Counted from the stretch's first letter, positions 1 to 5,349 are shown. The stretch: 9,487 bases of DNA from Candidatus Altarchaeum sp. (GCA_018260755.1 JAGTWP010000020.1:11748-21234), one strand, 5' to 3'. A program made the numbers and translations. The notes: generated by a model not told the origin, from the letters alone.

Positions 1-380
1 AATCCGTCAAGCATATCTTTTTCTATAGGAATGCCTGATAGATATCTTCCTGCCAATACAAGTGCCTTTTTAGCGAGCTTTTCACCTTTTTCAGTTAATT
101 TTTCAGAGATTTCTTTTCTTTTAACTTTAAATAATACCCTCACAAATCCGCCGTATTCTTTTATGAGTTTTCCCCGCAGATTTATGTAGAAAACAACATA
201 TTTGTCTTTTGGCAAATCCTCAATCAATTTCTGAATTAAAGTCGTCTTTCCTGAATTTATCGGTCCATAAATGAAATTGAGCAGTTGCGGCTTTACTTTT
301 AAAATGTTTAGAATTTCCTGTTTTTCCTTTTCCCTGTCAAAAAATTCTACACTATATTCAAATTTTTTAGTTGTATTCAT
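1..380 (-). CDS. Archaeal-type P-loop ATPase, N-terminal part (runs off window)
   Basis: Reading the minus strand from the ATG at 380-378 gives 126 open codons to the window edge. After a short lead (MNTTKKFEYSVEFFDREKEK) comes a Walker A motif in the context FIYGPINSGKTTL at about residues 39-51, directly after a beta-strand-like stretch. The 'F-x-R-E-x-E' opening before the P-loop and the following 'KYVVFYINLRGK' strand are typical of the archaeal ATPase family (PF01637, STAND-like AAA+ ATPases). Walker B and the C-terminal domain lie outside the window. Many such proteins in archaea have no known substrate, and nothing here points to one. It is divergent from the methyltransferase at 588, and the intervening DNA carries a palindromic repeat. 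The family call is fairly sure; the function is unknown. Confidence 0.8.
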   Translation of the reverse strand, partial: MNTTKKFEYSVEFFDREKEKQEILNILKVKPQLLNFIYGPINSGKTTLIQKLIEDLPKDKYVVFYINLRGKLIKEYGGFVRVLFKVKRKEISEKLTEKGEKLAKKALVLAGRYLSGIPIEKDMLDG

Positions 381-397
381 TTTAAAAACTTGTTTAA

Positions 398-477
398 ATA
401 CTGAAAATCTACAATATTTTCAATCTTACAAAATGTTTCAAACAGTTTGTAAATGTGCGAACGAAGTGAAGTCATTT
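398..477 (-). repeat. Dispersed palindromic element, single reverse-oriented copy
   Basis: Positions 398-451 are, by eye, the reverse complement of 5272-5325 with about four differences over 54 bases. It contains two hairpins: arms TGAAAAT/ATTTTCA (400-420) and a near-perfect pair beginning TACAAAATG and ending CAGTTTGTA (427-451). The adjoining 451-477 (starting AAATGTGCGAACG, ending GTCATTT) resembles, in reverse, the GC-richer palindrome that precedes the array at 4931-4958. The module order H0-H1-H2 is therefore the same here as at the main array. It lies between two divergent genes. I infer a dispersed repeat family. Confidence 0.8.
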
Positions 478-556
478 TATCAGCAATAACTTCATTGCGG
501 CAATCAATGAATTTTTCATTTTTCTGCCATTTTAAAAATTTGTTTTTGAAACATAA

Positions 557-567
557 ATTTATAATAC
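557..567 (+). promoter_or_regulatory. TATA-like box for the methyltransferase gene
   Basis: The run ATTTATAATAC is centred about 26 bases before the ATG at 588. In archaea transcription starts about 25-27 bases after the TATA box, so the message would start at or next to the ATG (leaderless). No Shine-Dalgarno is visible before 588, which agrees. This also favours the start at 588 over an upstream in-frame ATG at 453 that falls in repeat DNA. Confidence 0.5.
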
Positions 568-587
568 AAAACTCAAATTTACAACAA

Positions 588-1274
588 ATGGATGCCCTTA
601 AAATTGACTCAAACGAATGGAAAAATTTAGAAAATGTTCTGGAAGGAATGATGCCTAGTTACGATAACATAAATTCAAGAATGACCTTAGGAAGGGACAA
701 AAAATGGAGAAAAATTTTAATAAATGAAAGCAGCAACAAGGATATTGCGGTTGAAATCGGTTCGGGGCCCGGAACATTAGCAATGATGCTTAAATCCAGA
801 AAAATTTTTTGCGTTGACCCGAGTGATAAAATGCATAAAATCGCAGGAGAGAGAATTAAGCAGGCAAAAATTCCTTTGGAAAAATTTGAATTTATAACCG
901 CTCCCGCTGAAAGCATCCCTGTAAATAATGATGTTGCCGATTTTGTGTGCTGTGCATTTGCATTCAGGGATTTTTATGATAAAAAGAAGGCATTAACGGA
1001 AATTTACAGAATACTGAAAAACAACGGAAAATTTATGATTTTAGATATTGCAAAACACAATAACATTTACGGAACACTGATATACAATTACATAAAGTAC
1101 ATTGCACCGGTAATTACGGGTTCGGATGCTCCGAAGATGTTGGCAAAGACATATAAATCGTTCGGAACTCCTAAATATTATGCGGATATTATGAAAGAAA
1201 CCGGATTCAGGAATATAAAAATCATGCCTTTAAATTTAAGAACAATATTCATATTGAGTGCTGAAAAGATTTAA
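588..1274 (+). CDS. UbiE/COQ5-family SAM-dependent methyltransferase
   Basis: A 228-residue class I methyltransferase. The N-terminal signature YDNINSRMTLGRDKKWRK (about 25-42) matches the 'YD-xN-x-x(S/T)-x-G-x-x-x-x-W' start of UbiE/MenG proteins. SAM-binding motif I is VEIGSGPGTLA (55-65). An acidic residue follows strand 2 (CVDPSDKM, 75-82), and the UbiE-like FRDFYDKKKALTEIYRILKNNG block lies at about 126-147. Family members C-methylate the quinone ring in menaquinone or ubiquinone synthesis, but many archaeal homologues act on unknown substrates, so no gene symbol is given. The frame is open upstream to 453, but that part encodes repeat DNA and a TATA box sits at 557-567, so 588 is preferred. 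No quinone genes are nearby to settle the substrate. Confidence 0.85.
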   Translation: MDALKIDSNEWKNLENVLEGMMPSYDNINSRMTLGRDKKWRKILINESSNKDIAVEIGSGPGTLAMMLKSRKIFCVDPSDKMHKIAGERIKQAKIPLEKFEFITAPAESIPVNNDVADFVCCAFAFRDFYDKKKALTEIYRILKNNGKFMILDIAKHNNIYGTLIYNYIKYIAPVITGSDAPKMLAKTYKSFGTPKYYADIMKETGFRNIKIMPLNLRTIFILSAEKI

Positions 1275-1336
1275 AAATGAATTTAAATTTATTTTAATGT
1301 GTGTATAATTGTTGAACATAATTGAACTTATTTAAT

Positions 1337-1349
1337 AAAAATATAAATT
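1337..1349 (+). promoter_or_regulatory. TATA-like box before the ferredoxin cluster
   Basis: AAAATATAAATT lies in an AT-rich spacer after the methyltransferase stop. A start about 25 bases downstream would leave a leader of roughly 50 bases before the ferredoxin ATG at 1422. This is the likeliest promoter for the redox cluster beginning there. The background is very AT-rich, so the match is weak by itself. Confidence 0.35.
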
Positions 1350-1380
1350 ATTAACCTAATTTATTAAACAAAAATTAAAA

Positions 1381-1421
1381 ATAAGTAAAAGCAAATAAGT
1401 AAACAAATAAGTAAAAGCAAA
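1381..1421 (+). repeat. Short direct repeat in the ferredoxin leader
   Basis: ATAAGTAAAAGCAAA occurs at 1381-1395 and again at 1407-1421, with a degenerate copy between them. The second copy ends at the base before the ferredoxin ATG. It would lie in the 5' leader of the transcript. It may be simple-sequence slippage in AT-rich DNA or a protein- or RNA-binding site; nothing here decides. Confidence 0.5.
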
Positions 1422-1643
1422 ATGGCAAAAGTAGAGATAAACCACAACAGGTGCGGAGGAGCAGGAGAATGCATAGATATTTGTCCAAATGGTGTATGGG
1501 TATGGGAAAAGATAAAAGTTAAGACATTCGGAATGTTTGAAAGCGAAAGGAAAATGCCGGTTCCGAAATATCAGGAAAAATGTACTGGCTGTATGAAATG
1601 TTATAATATTTGCCCTACCGGATGTATTAAAATAACCAAATAA
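1422..1643 (+). CDS. Small ferredoxin with a [3Fe-4S]-type first motif
   Basis: A 73-residue cytosolic ferredoxin with two cluster motifs. The second is canonical, CTGCMKCYNICP (C54, C57, C60, C64). The first is RCGGAGECIDICP: C11, C17 and C21 are present, but the position expected to hold the second Cys is Ala14. In ferredoxins with this pattern the first cluster is commonly [3Fe-4S], or a [4Fe-4S] with a non-Cys ligand. An insert of about 30 residues containing VWVWEKIKVKTFGMFE separates the motifs, so the protein is longer than the roughly 55-60 residue clostridial type. A further Cys (C68) follows the second motif. It is the first gene of the redox cluster, and the next gene starts 22 bases after its stop. 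Its electron donor and acceptor are unknown; the nearby thioredoxin reductase is one candidate partner. Confidence 0.88.
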   Translation: MAKVEINHNRCGGAGECIDICPNGVWVWEKIKVKTFGMFESERKMPVPKYQEKCTGCMKCYNICPTGCIKITK

Positions 1644-1665
1644 ATACAATAAATATATAAATAAA

Positions 1666-1923
1666 ATGACAGAAGATACAAAAAAGGCAGATACAAAAAA
1701 GACAGAGGATACAAAAAAGACAAAGGCAGATGCAAAGAAAATAGATGTAAAAGAGATAGAGTGTTACAGTTGTGGAAAGGAAATAAACGAAGATGAAGCA
1801 ATTTCATATACTATTCCAAGTTGTTGCGGAATAGATGAAATAAAAGTATGCAAGAAATGTTCCGAAGAATTAATAAAAGAAGAAAATGAAAAATGCGGAT
1901 GGGGATGTGACAGCTGCAGATAA
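1666..1923 (+). CDS. Small cysteine-rich protein with Lys-rich repeat tail, unknown function
   Basis: 85 residues in two parts. Residues 1-28 are a low-complexity hydrophilic tail built from D-T-K-K-like units (DNA unit GATACAAAAAAG three times). Residues 33-85 hold nine cysteines: CYSC (33, 36), a CC pair (53-54), CKKC (62, 65) and C77, C81, C84 near the end in CGWGCDSC. The CxxC...CxxC spacing suggests a zinc ribbon or another metal/thiol site. No signal peptide or membrane segment is visible. It sits between a ferredoxin and a thioredoxin, and its 3' end overlaps the longest reading of the thioredoxin gene, which fits co-translation. I do not recognise the family. It could be a metal chaperone, a thioredoxin client or a redox regulator. 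Confidence 0.72.
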   Translation: MTEDTKKADTKKTEDTKKTKADAKKIDVKEIECYSCGKEINEDEAISYTIPSCCGIDEIKVCKKCSEELIKEENEKCGWGCDSCR

Positions 1924-2359
1924 TACTGATAATGAATTAGAACGAATTAAAAAGAAAAAATTAGAAGAAATGATAAAAGAAGTTCAAAATAAACAAAATT
2001 TAAAAAATTTAAATAAAGGTGAATCAAAAATGGAAAGTATAAGTAAGCCAATTGAAGTAAATGACAGCAATTTTGGAGAAATAGTAAAAAAATATCCTGT
2101 TGTAGTAGTAGATTGTTGGGCGGAATGGTGCGGACCGTGCAGAATGATTGCTCCAATAGTTGAAGAATTAGCAAAGGATTATGCAGGAAAAATTGTATTT
2201 GGAGAACTGAATGTTGATAATAATCAGCAAATTCCTGCACAATATGGAATAATGGGGATTCCGACGCTTCTCATATTTAAGAACGGGCAGAATGTTGATA
2301 AAATTGTAGGTGCTGCACCAAAAAGCATGCTTGAAGCAAAGATAAAAAGATATATTTAA
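1886..2359 (+). CDS. Thioredoxin (WCGPC) with N-terminal charged extension
   Basis: Thioredoxin fold with active site WCGPC (C82, C85 in the 157-residue reading), preceded by the buried-Asp strand VVVVDCWAE and followed by the cis-proline GIPTLLIFKNG (P126). It has an extra Cys (C77), where Phe is usual. The cytosolic protein would be reduced by a thioredoxin reductase, probably the one at 5536. The start is uncertain. A Shine-Dalgarno (2015-2022) favours ATG 2030, giving a 109-residue protein of normal size. The upstream frame nevertheless encodes a protein-like helix, DNELERIKKKKLEEMIKEV (17-33), of a kind I have the impression occurs at the N-terminus of some archaeal thioredoxins. That would need GTG 1907 or ATG 1886, both inside the preceding gene. 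I give the long form; the core domain is certain. Confidence 0.92.
   Translation: MKNADGDVTAADNTDNELERIKKKKLEEMIKEVQNKQNLKNLNKGESKMESISKPIEVNDSNFGEIVKKYPVVVVDCWAEWCGPCRMIAPIVEELAKDYAGKIVFGELNVDNNQQIPAQYGIMGIPTLLIFKNGQNVDKIVGAAPKSMLEAKIKRYI
2015..2022 (+). promoter_or_regulatory. Shine-Dalgarno-like site before thioredoxin ATG 2030
   Basis: AAAGGTGA ends seven bases before the in-frame ATG at 2030. It is the best ribosome-binding site in the window, where most genes show none. It supports a 109-residue thioredoxin, either as the main product or as an internal second start of the longer form. Confidence 0.5.
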
Positions 2360-2414
2360 AAATTTCAGATAAAATTAGGAAATAATAAAATTTAAAAATT
2401 TTTAAGGCAGATAA

Positions 2415-2810
2415 ATGGCTACTGTGCTAATAGAGGTCTTTACAAGTCCTACCTGTCCGCATTGTCCTGCAGCAGTCAAAGCAACAAAAGAACTTTTCCA
2501 GAAACACGAGGAATTAAAGAAAGATGTTGCATGGAAGGAAATGAGTACAGGAACACCTGCAGGTTACAACAAAGCCAGAACTTATGGAATTTCGTCTGTT
2601 CCGACAATTATCCTTACAAATTTAAAGACAAATGAACGATTTGGTGTTGGCGGAGCGCCCAGTGATAAGAAATACATGGATATGATTTATAAGGTATTAG
2701 GAAAGTTACCCGAAAAGGATGCTTATAAAGAGATTAAGAAAGAACATAGCGAGAATAAATCAAACAATGAAGGTGGCTTAATTGACAAATTTGCAAATTT
2801 ATTCAGATAA
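2415..2810 (+). CDS. Thioredoxin/glutaredoxin-like protein (CPHC), MJ0307-like
   Basis: 131 residues. The N-terminal 95 residues are a compact thioredoxin fold with FTSPTCPHCPAAV (C14, C17) and the cis-proline ISSVPTIIL (P63). The CPHC site right after a short first strand matches the small archaeal thioredoxins of the MJ0307/MTH807 group rather than bacterial thioredoxin. A Lys/Glu-rich linker (about 98-118) leads to a short amphipathic end, GGLIDKFANLF (120-130), which could be a docking helix. No signal peptide is seen, so it should be cytosolic. Together with the WCGPC thioredoxin just upstream, it gives the cluster two dithiol carriers of different type. In Methanocaldococcus a protein of this group is reduced by a flavin reductase that uses F420H2, which is relevant to the reductase at 5536. 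Confidence 0.88.
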   Translation: MATVLIEVFTSPTCPHCPAAVKATKELFQKHEELKKDVAWKEMSTGTPAGYNKARTYGISSVPTIILTNLKTNERFGVGGAPSDKKYMDMIYKVLGKLPEKDAYKEIKKEHSENKSNNEGGLIDKFANLFR

Positions 2811-2857
2811 AATTTTAAAATTTAATAAAAATAAAAAATAAAATTATAAAACATAAG

Positions 2858-3025
2858 ATGAAAACAAAAATATCTTTGTGCGGGTTAAAGAGTTGTTGTC
2901 CGGCAATTGAAATTGAAAACGATGTCGTGAAGGTAGGAGAAGAAGGAAATTTATGTGTGCTGAAAAAGGATGAATGGAATTTATTAGTTGATTTGATTTC
3001 GGATAAAAAGCTGAAAAAAATTTAA
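2858..3025 (+). CDS. Small 4-Cys protein (55 residues), unknown function
   Basis: A short frame of 55 codons from ATG 2858 to TAA 3023-3025. The protein begins MKTKISLCGLKSCCPAIEI and has cysteines at 8, 13, 14 and 33, then a VKVGEEGNLCVL strand pair and the helix KKDEWNLLVDLIS. The composition is clearly protein-like, and the C-x4-CCP motif near the N-terminus suggests a metal or Fe-S/thiol site. The 'GEEGN...DEW...L' pattern gives the impression of a compact beta-beta-alpha fold, but I cannot name a family. It lies 47 bases after the CPHC thioredoxin and 21 bases before the CBS-like gene, on the same strand, so it is probably co-transcribed. Small gene callers could easily miss it. Confidence 0.72.
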   Translation: MKTKISLCGLKSCCPAIEIENDVVKVGEEGNLCVLKKDEWNLLVDLISDKKLKKI

Positions 3026-3046
3026 ATAAGTAATAGGAAAAACAGG

Positions 3047-3520
3047 ATGGAAGATAGCGAAATAATTAAGAATATCAAATTAGTTGAAGTAAAGGATATA
3101 TGGATGAGCAGAGGAGTCAGGACGGTTGATATAAACGATGACTGTAAGATATTGAAGGAAATTTTTGATAACGGAAGCAAAGGAGTCCTTGTAAAAGATA
3201 TTTCTGAGTTCGGCGATGAGGAAATTGTTGGCTGGATTACAAAGGATAAATTTGAAAATTTTAAAGAAAACCGCGACTGTAAAGCTGGAGATATTATAAC
3301 CTCGCTTCGTTCGGATATTCCAAAATCTGGTGATTTTGAAATGAACAAAAATTTTGACAGAATTCATCCTGCATCAACAGTACTTGCTGCAGAATTAAAA
3401 TTAAAAAATACGAATGCCTTTGCACTTCCGATTATTGCGGTTCATTTCGGAAGGGAAATAGGTATGGGTTATTTAACAATTGAGGATATAGAAAATATAA
3501 AAAGAATGTATAAGAAATAG
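3047..3520 (+). CDS. Probable CBS-pair domain protein
   Basis: 157 residues, soluble. Two diverged halves look like CBS motifs. Residues 14-85 have 'VKDIWMSRGVRTVDINDDCKI...GSKGVLVKD...EIVGWITKDKFE...AGDII'; residues 104-150 have 'RIHPASTVLAAELKLKNTNAFALPII...GMGYLTIEDIE'. The strand-helix-strand plus 'G-(W/Y)-(I/L)-T-x-(D/E)' endings are characteristic. CBS pairs bind adenosyl ligands (AMP, ATP, SAM, NADH) and regulate partner proteins. No catalytic domain is attached. It is followed two bases later by a ferredoxin start, so the two are very likely translationally coupled. It may sense adenylate or redox cofactor state for the cluster (inference). Confidence 0.6.
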   Translation: MEDSEIIKNIKLVEVKDIWMSRGVRTVDINDDCKILKEIFDNGSKGVLVKDISEFGDEEIVGWITKDKFENFKENRDCKAGDIITSLRSDIPKSGDFEMNKNFDRIHPASTVLAAELKLKNTNAFALPIIAVHFGREIGMGYLTIEDIENIKRMYKK

Positions 3521-3522
3521 GA

Positions 3523-3750
3523 ATGGCTCAAATTGAGATTGATTATGAAAGATGTAAGGGCTGCGGGAAATGTGTCCATTCATGCAATTATGGTGTCTTA
3601 GAAATTTTAGATGACATAATTGTTATTGCATCGCCGGGAAAATGTGCAATTTGTATGAAATGTATGGATGTCTGCCCGTTAAATCCGCCTGCAATCAAAA
3701 TTATCGGAGAAAGAACAGGAGCTAGTTGCACTATGCACAAAAAAGGATAA
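3523..3750 (+). CDS. 2[4Fe-4S] ferredoxin
   Basis: 75 residues with two full cluster motifs: CKGCGKCVHSC (C11, C14, C17, C21) and CAICMKCMDVCP (C41, C44, C47, C51). The first CP proline is replaced by Asn. It should carry two [4Fe-4S] clusters and act as a low-potential cytosolic electron carrier. The C-terminal tail ERTGASCTMHKKG adds another Cys. The ATG lies two bases after the stop of the CBS-like gene, so translation is likely coupled. It differs from the first ferredoxin of the cluster in having all eight ligands, so the two probably have different potentials and partners. Confidence 0.9.
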   Translation: MAQIEIDYERCKGCGKCVHSCNYGVLEILDDIIVIASPGKCAICMKCMDVCPLNPPAIKIIGERTGASCTMHKKG

Positions 3751-3760
3751 ATTTAGGGAA

Positions 3761-3970
3761 TTGACCGATGAAGAACAAAAGGATTTATGTTTTAAGAGAA
3801 TAGCAACCGCGAAGAACGATACATCAATTTGTGAAAACATATTAATAATTAATAGTGATAAACATAGAGGGTGTGTTAAGGAAATTGCATATAATCTTGA
3901 AGATACAGCAGTATGTGACAAAATATCCGATGCGAAATTCAGAGATGAGTGTGTTTTATATGTTATTTAA
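3761..3970 (+). CDS. Cys-periodic helical-repeat protein, TTG start or remnant
   Basis: 69 residues from TTG 3761, the only usual start codon in the frame. Cysteines fall at 10, 24, 38, 52 and 64, so four are spaced exactly 14 apart. The pattern alternates C-x-(K/R)-x-I-A-x-x-x-x-D-(T)-x-(I/V)-C-(E/D)-K/N-I. This C...A...D.xxC.kI...(R)D.C layout resembles a helical-pair repeat that I recall from scattered archaeal secreted and hypothetical proteins. The frame is open back to 3683, overlapping the ferredoxin end, and the overlap also reads protein-like (KLSEKEQELVALCTKKDKF), but has no ATG or GTG. There is no signal peptide in the short form. It could be a genuine small gene with a weak start, or the tail of a longer gene that lost its N-terminus. 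Confidence 0.55.
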   Translation: MTDEEQKDLCFKRIATAKNDTSICENILIINSDKHRGCVKEIAYNLEDTAVCDKISDAKFRDECVLYVI

Positions 3971-4027
3971 TTAATTTGCATTGCTCACCTGTAAAATTTA
4001 AAAAATTAAAATTTAATTAAAATTTAA

Positions 4028-4837
4028 ATGAGCTCAAAAACAAAAATTTTAGCTGTGGTAGGAATTTTAGCTGTAATCGGAATTCTTTTGCTCAGCGGAT
4101 GCATAGATACAGAAGATAAAAATATACTTGATACGTCTTACAATAATACAACCATTAACAATTCAAACACAACTGTGAATACATCAAACACAACCGAACA
4201 AATAAGCAACAACACAAATAAAACAGATAATATAACAATTAACACGACCAATACGACCACCAATATAACAACTTCAATTAGCAACACAACAATAAACAAC
4301 ACAATGAACAACGCAACAAGCCACAACACAATGAACAACGCAACAAGCCACAACACAATGAACAACGCAACAAGCCACAACACAATGAACAACGCAAACA
4401 ACAAAACAGATGACACTGCTGCAAATACATCTTCAAATAAAAATATAACAAATACACCAATCTCAACAAATACACCTGAAACATCAGTACAAACAACAAC
4501 GATAAAAACAACAATAAAAAACATAGATGCAGAAGAGGCACACAAATTAATAGAAGAAAATTCAGATAATGAAAATTTTATAATAATAGATATAAGAACA
4601 CTATCGGAATTTAATTCCGGTCACATAAAAGACGCAATAAATATTGACTACTACGATAATGATTTTGTTGAACGACTGAATGATTTGGATAAAAGCAAAA
4701 CATATCTTGTTTATTGCCGAAGCGGGCATAGAAGCGGATCAGCAATGGAAAATTTTCAACAACTTAAATTCGGATTGGTTTATAACATGCTTGGAGGTAT
4801 AAATTCCTGGAGGTCAAATGGTTTTTCTGTTCAATAA
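4028..4837 (+). CDS. Membrane-anchored rhodanese-domain lipoprotein with Asn/Thr-rich linker
   Basis: 269 residues. A signal peptide (charged SSKTK, hydrophobic 7-22) ends in the lipobox LSGC with C25, so the protein is probably lipid-anchored on the outer face of the cytoplasmic membrane. Residues about 35-160 are a low-complexity Asn/Thr linker with about twenty N-x-S/T sequons, likely heavily N-glycosylated in an archaeon. It includes three and two-thirds copies of a nine-residue unit starting NTMNNATSH. Residues about 165-269 form one rhodanese domain: IIIDIRTLSEFNSGHI (185-200), active-site loop CRSGHRS with C230, and the closing LGGINSWRSNGF. The six-residue loop starting with Cys is that of active single-domain sulfurtransferases. 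The partner may be CcdA-delivered reductant or a sulfur carrier (inference). It is the last gene before the repeat block. Confidence 0.92.
   Translation: MSSKTKILAVVGILAVIGILLLSGCIDTEDKNILDTSYNNTTINNSNTTVNTSNTTEQISNNTNKTDNITINTTNTTTNITTSISNTTINNTMNNATSHNTMNNATSHNTMNNATSHNTMNNANNKTDDTAANTSSNKNITNTPISTNTPETSVQTTTIKTTIKNIDAEEAHKLIEENSDNENFIIIDIRTLSEFNSGHIKDAINIDYYDNDFVERLNDLDKSKTYLVYCRSGHRSGSAMENFQQLKFGLVYNMLGGINSWRSNGFSVQ
4298..4396 (+). repeat. 27-bp in-frame tandem repeat in the lipoprotein linker
   Basis: Three complete units (4298-4324, 4325-4351, 4352-4378) and an 18-base partial unit (4379-4396) are identical at DNA level. Each encodes the nine residues NTMNNATSH with one sequon (NAT). 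The DNA identity implies recent expansion. Copy number probably varies between strains, changing linker length and glycosylation without breaking the frame. Confidence 0.9.
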
Positions 4838-4889
4838 TAAATTTGTATTTGTTTATCTACTTAAAAAATTAAGTGTGAAAAGTGTGAAA

Positions 4890-4958
4890 AAATCACCTTG
4901 TTTCATTCGGAGATTTTTAAATAAATTTAAAAATCACCTCGCTGTTGCTCGGAGATTT
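4890..4958 (+). repeat. Two copies of a GC-richer imperfect palindrome (H0)
   Basis: Copies at 4890-4916 and 4931-4958 both begin AAATCACCT and end TCGGAGATTT, with diverged middles. In the second, 9 of 12 arm positions pair and the mismatches fall at the same places in the first. The second copy abuts the first TACAAAATG hairpin of the array. Similar DNA is at 5350-5379 and, reversed, at 451-477, each time next to a H1-type hairpin. The stretch 4838-4889 holds no gene. Confidence 0.65.
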
Positions 4959-5346
4959 ACAAAATGCTTTGCATTTTGTAAGATTGAAAATCTGAATATT
5001 TTCAGTATTACAAAATGTTCCAAACATTTTGTAAGATTGAAAATCTGAATATTTTCAGTATTACAAAATGTTCCAAACATTTTGTAAGATTGAAAATCTG
5101 AATATTTTCAGTATTACAAAATGTTCCAAACATTTTGTAAGATTGAAAATCTGAATATTTTCAGTATTACAAAATGTTCCAAACATTTTGTAAGATTGAA
5201 AATCTGAATATTTTCAGTATTACAAAATGTTCCAAACATTTTGTAAGATTGAAATCAAAAGATTTCAGTATTACAAAATGTTCCAAACATTTTGTAAGAT
5301 TGAAAATCTTGTAGATTTTCAGTATTTCAAAACTCTGGGTTTTGAA
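4958..5346 (+). repeat. Tandem array of alternating palindromes, 53-bp period
   Basis: A repeated pair of hairpins. H1 has 11-base arms TACAAAATGTT/AACATTTTGTA around a CCA loop; H2 has arms TGAAAAT/ATTTTCA around CTGAAT, joined by AGAT and CAGTAT. H1 is present identically at 5009, 5062, 5115, 5168, 5221 and 5272 (25 bases each), with a shorter variant at 4958-4980 (arms TACAAAATGC/GCATTTTGTA). H2 is identical at 4981, 5034, 5087, 5140 and 5193; variants at 5246-5271 (TGAAATC/GATTTCA) and 5297-5325 (TGAAAATC/GATTTTCA) keep pairing with different bases and loops. A further hairpin with arms TTCAAAAC/GTTTTGAA follows at 5326-5346. There are no unique spacers and no coding. Confidence 0.95.
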
Positions 5347-5349
5347 AAT

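Noticed and set aside
271-489. Plus-strand frame opposite the ATPase
   Set aside because: It lies over the ATPase start and the repeat; the minus-strand P-loop protein is clearly the real gene.
453-587. N-terminal extension of the methyltransferase from ATG 453
   Set aside because: The sequence encodes repeat DNA, lacks UbiE similarity and contains the TATA box that would drive a start at 588.
3300-3320. Repeat-like CGCTTCGTTCGG inside the CBS-like gene, similar to DNA near 458
   Set aside because: The match is short, lies in coding sequence and lacks the flanking hairpins of the palindromic element.
3739-3745. Classical -1 programmed frameshift at the ferredoxin end
   Set aside because: The phase of the A run does not fit an X-XXY-YYZ slip into the next frame; only a +1 slip or indel would join the frames.
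4138-4545. Minus-strand hydrophobic frame opposite the lipoprotein linker
   Set aside because: It is the mirror of the Asn/Thr-rich repeats and gives a Val/Leu-only low-complexity product.
4818-5048. Plus-strand coding frame over the repeat start
   Set aside because: It overlaps the rhodanese 3' end and is a translation of palindromic repeats; composition is not protein-like.
4958-5346. CRISPR array
   Set aside because: The 53-base period is made of repeated hairpins throughout, with no unique spacers and no cas genes nearby.
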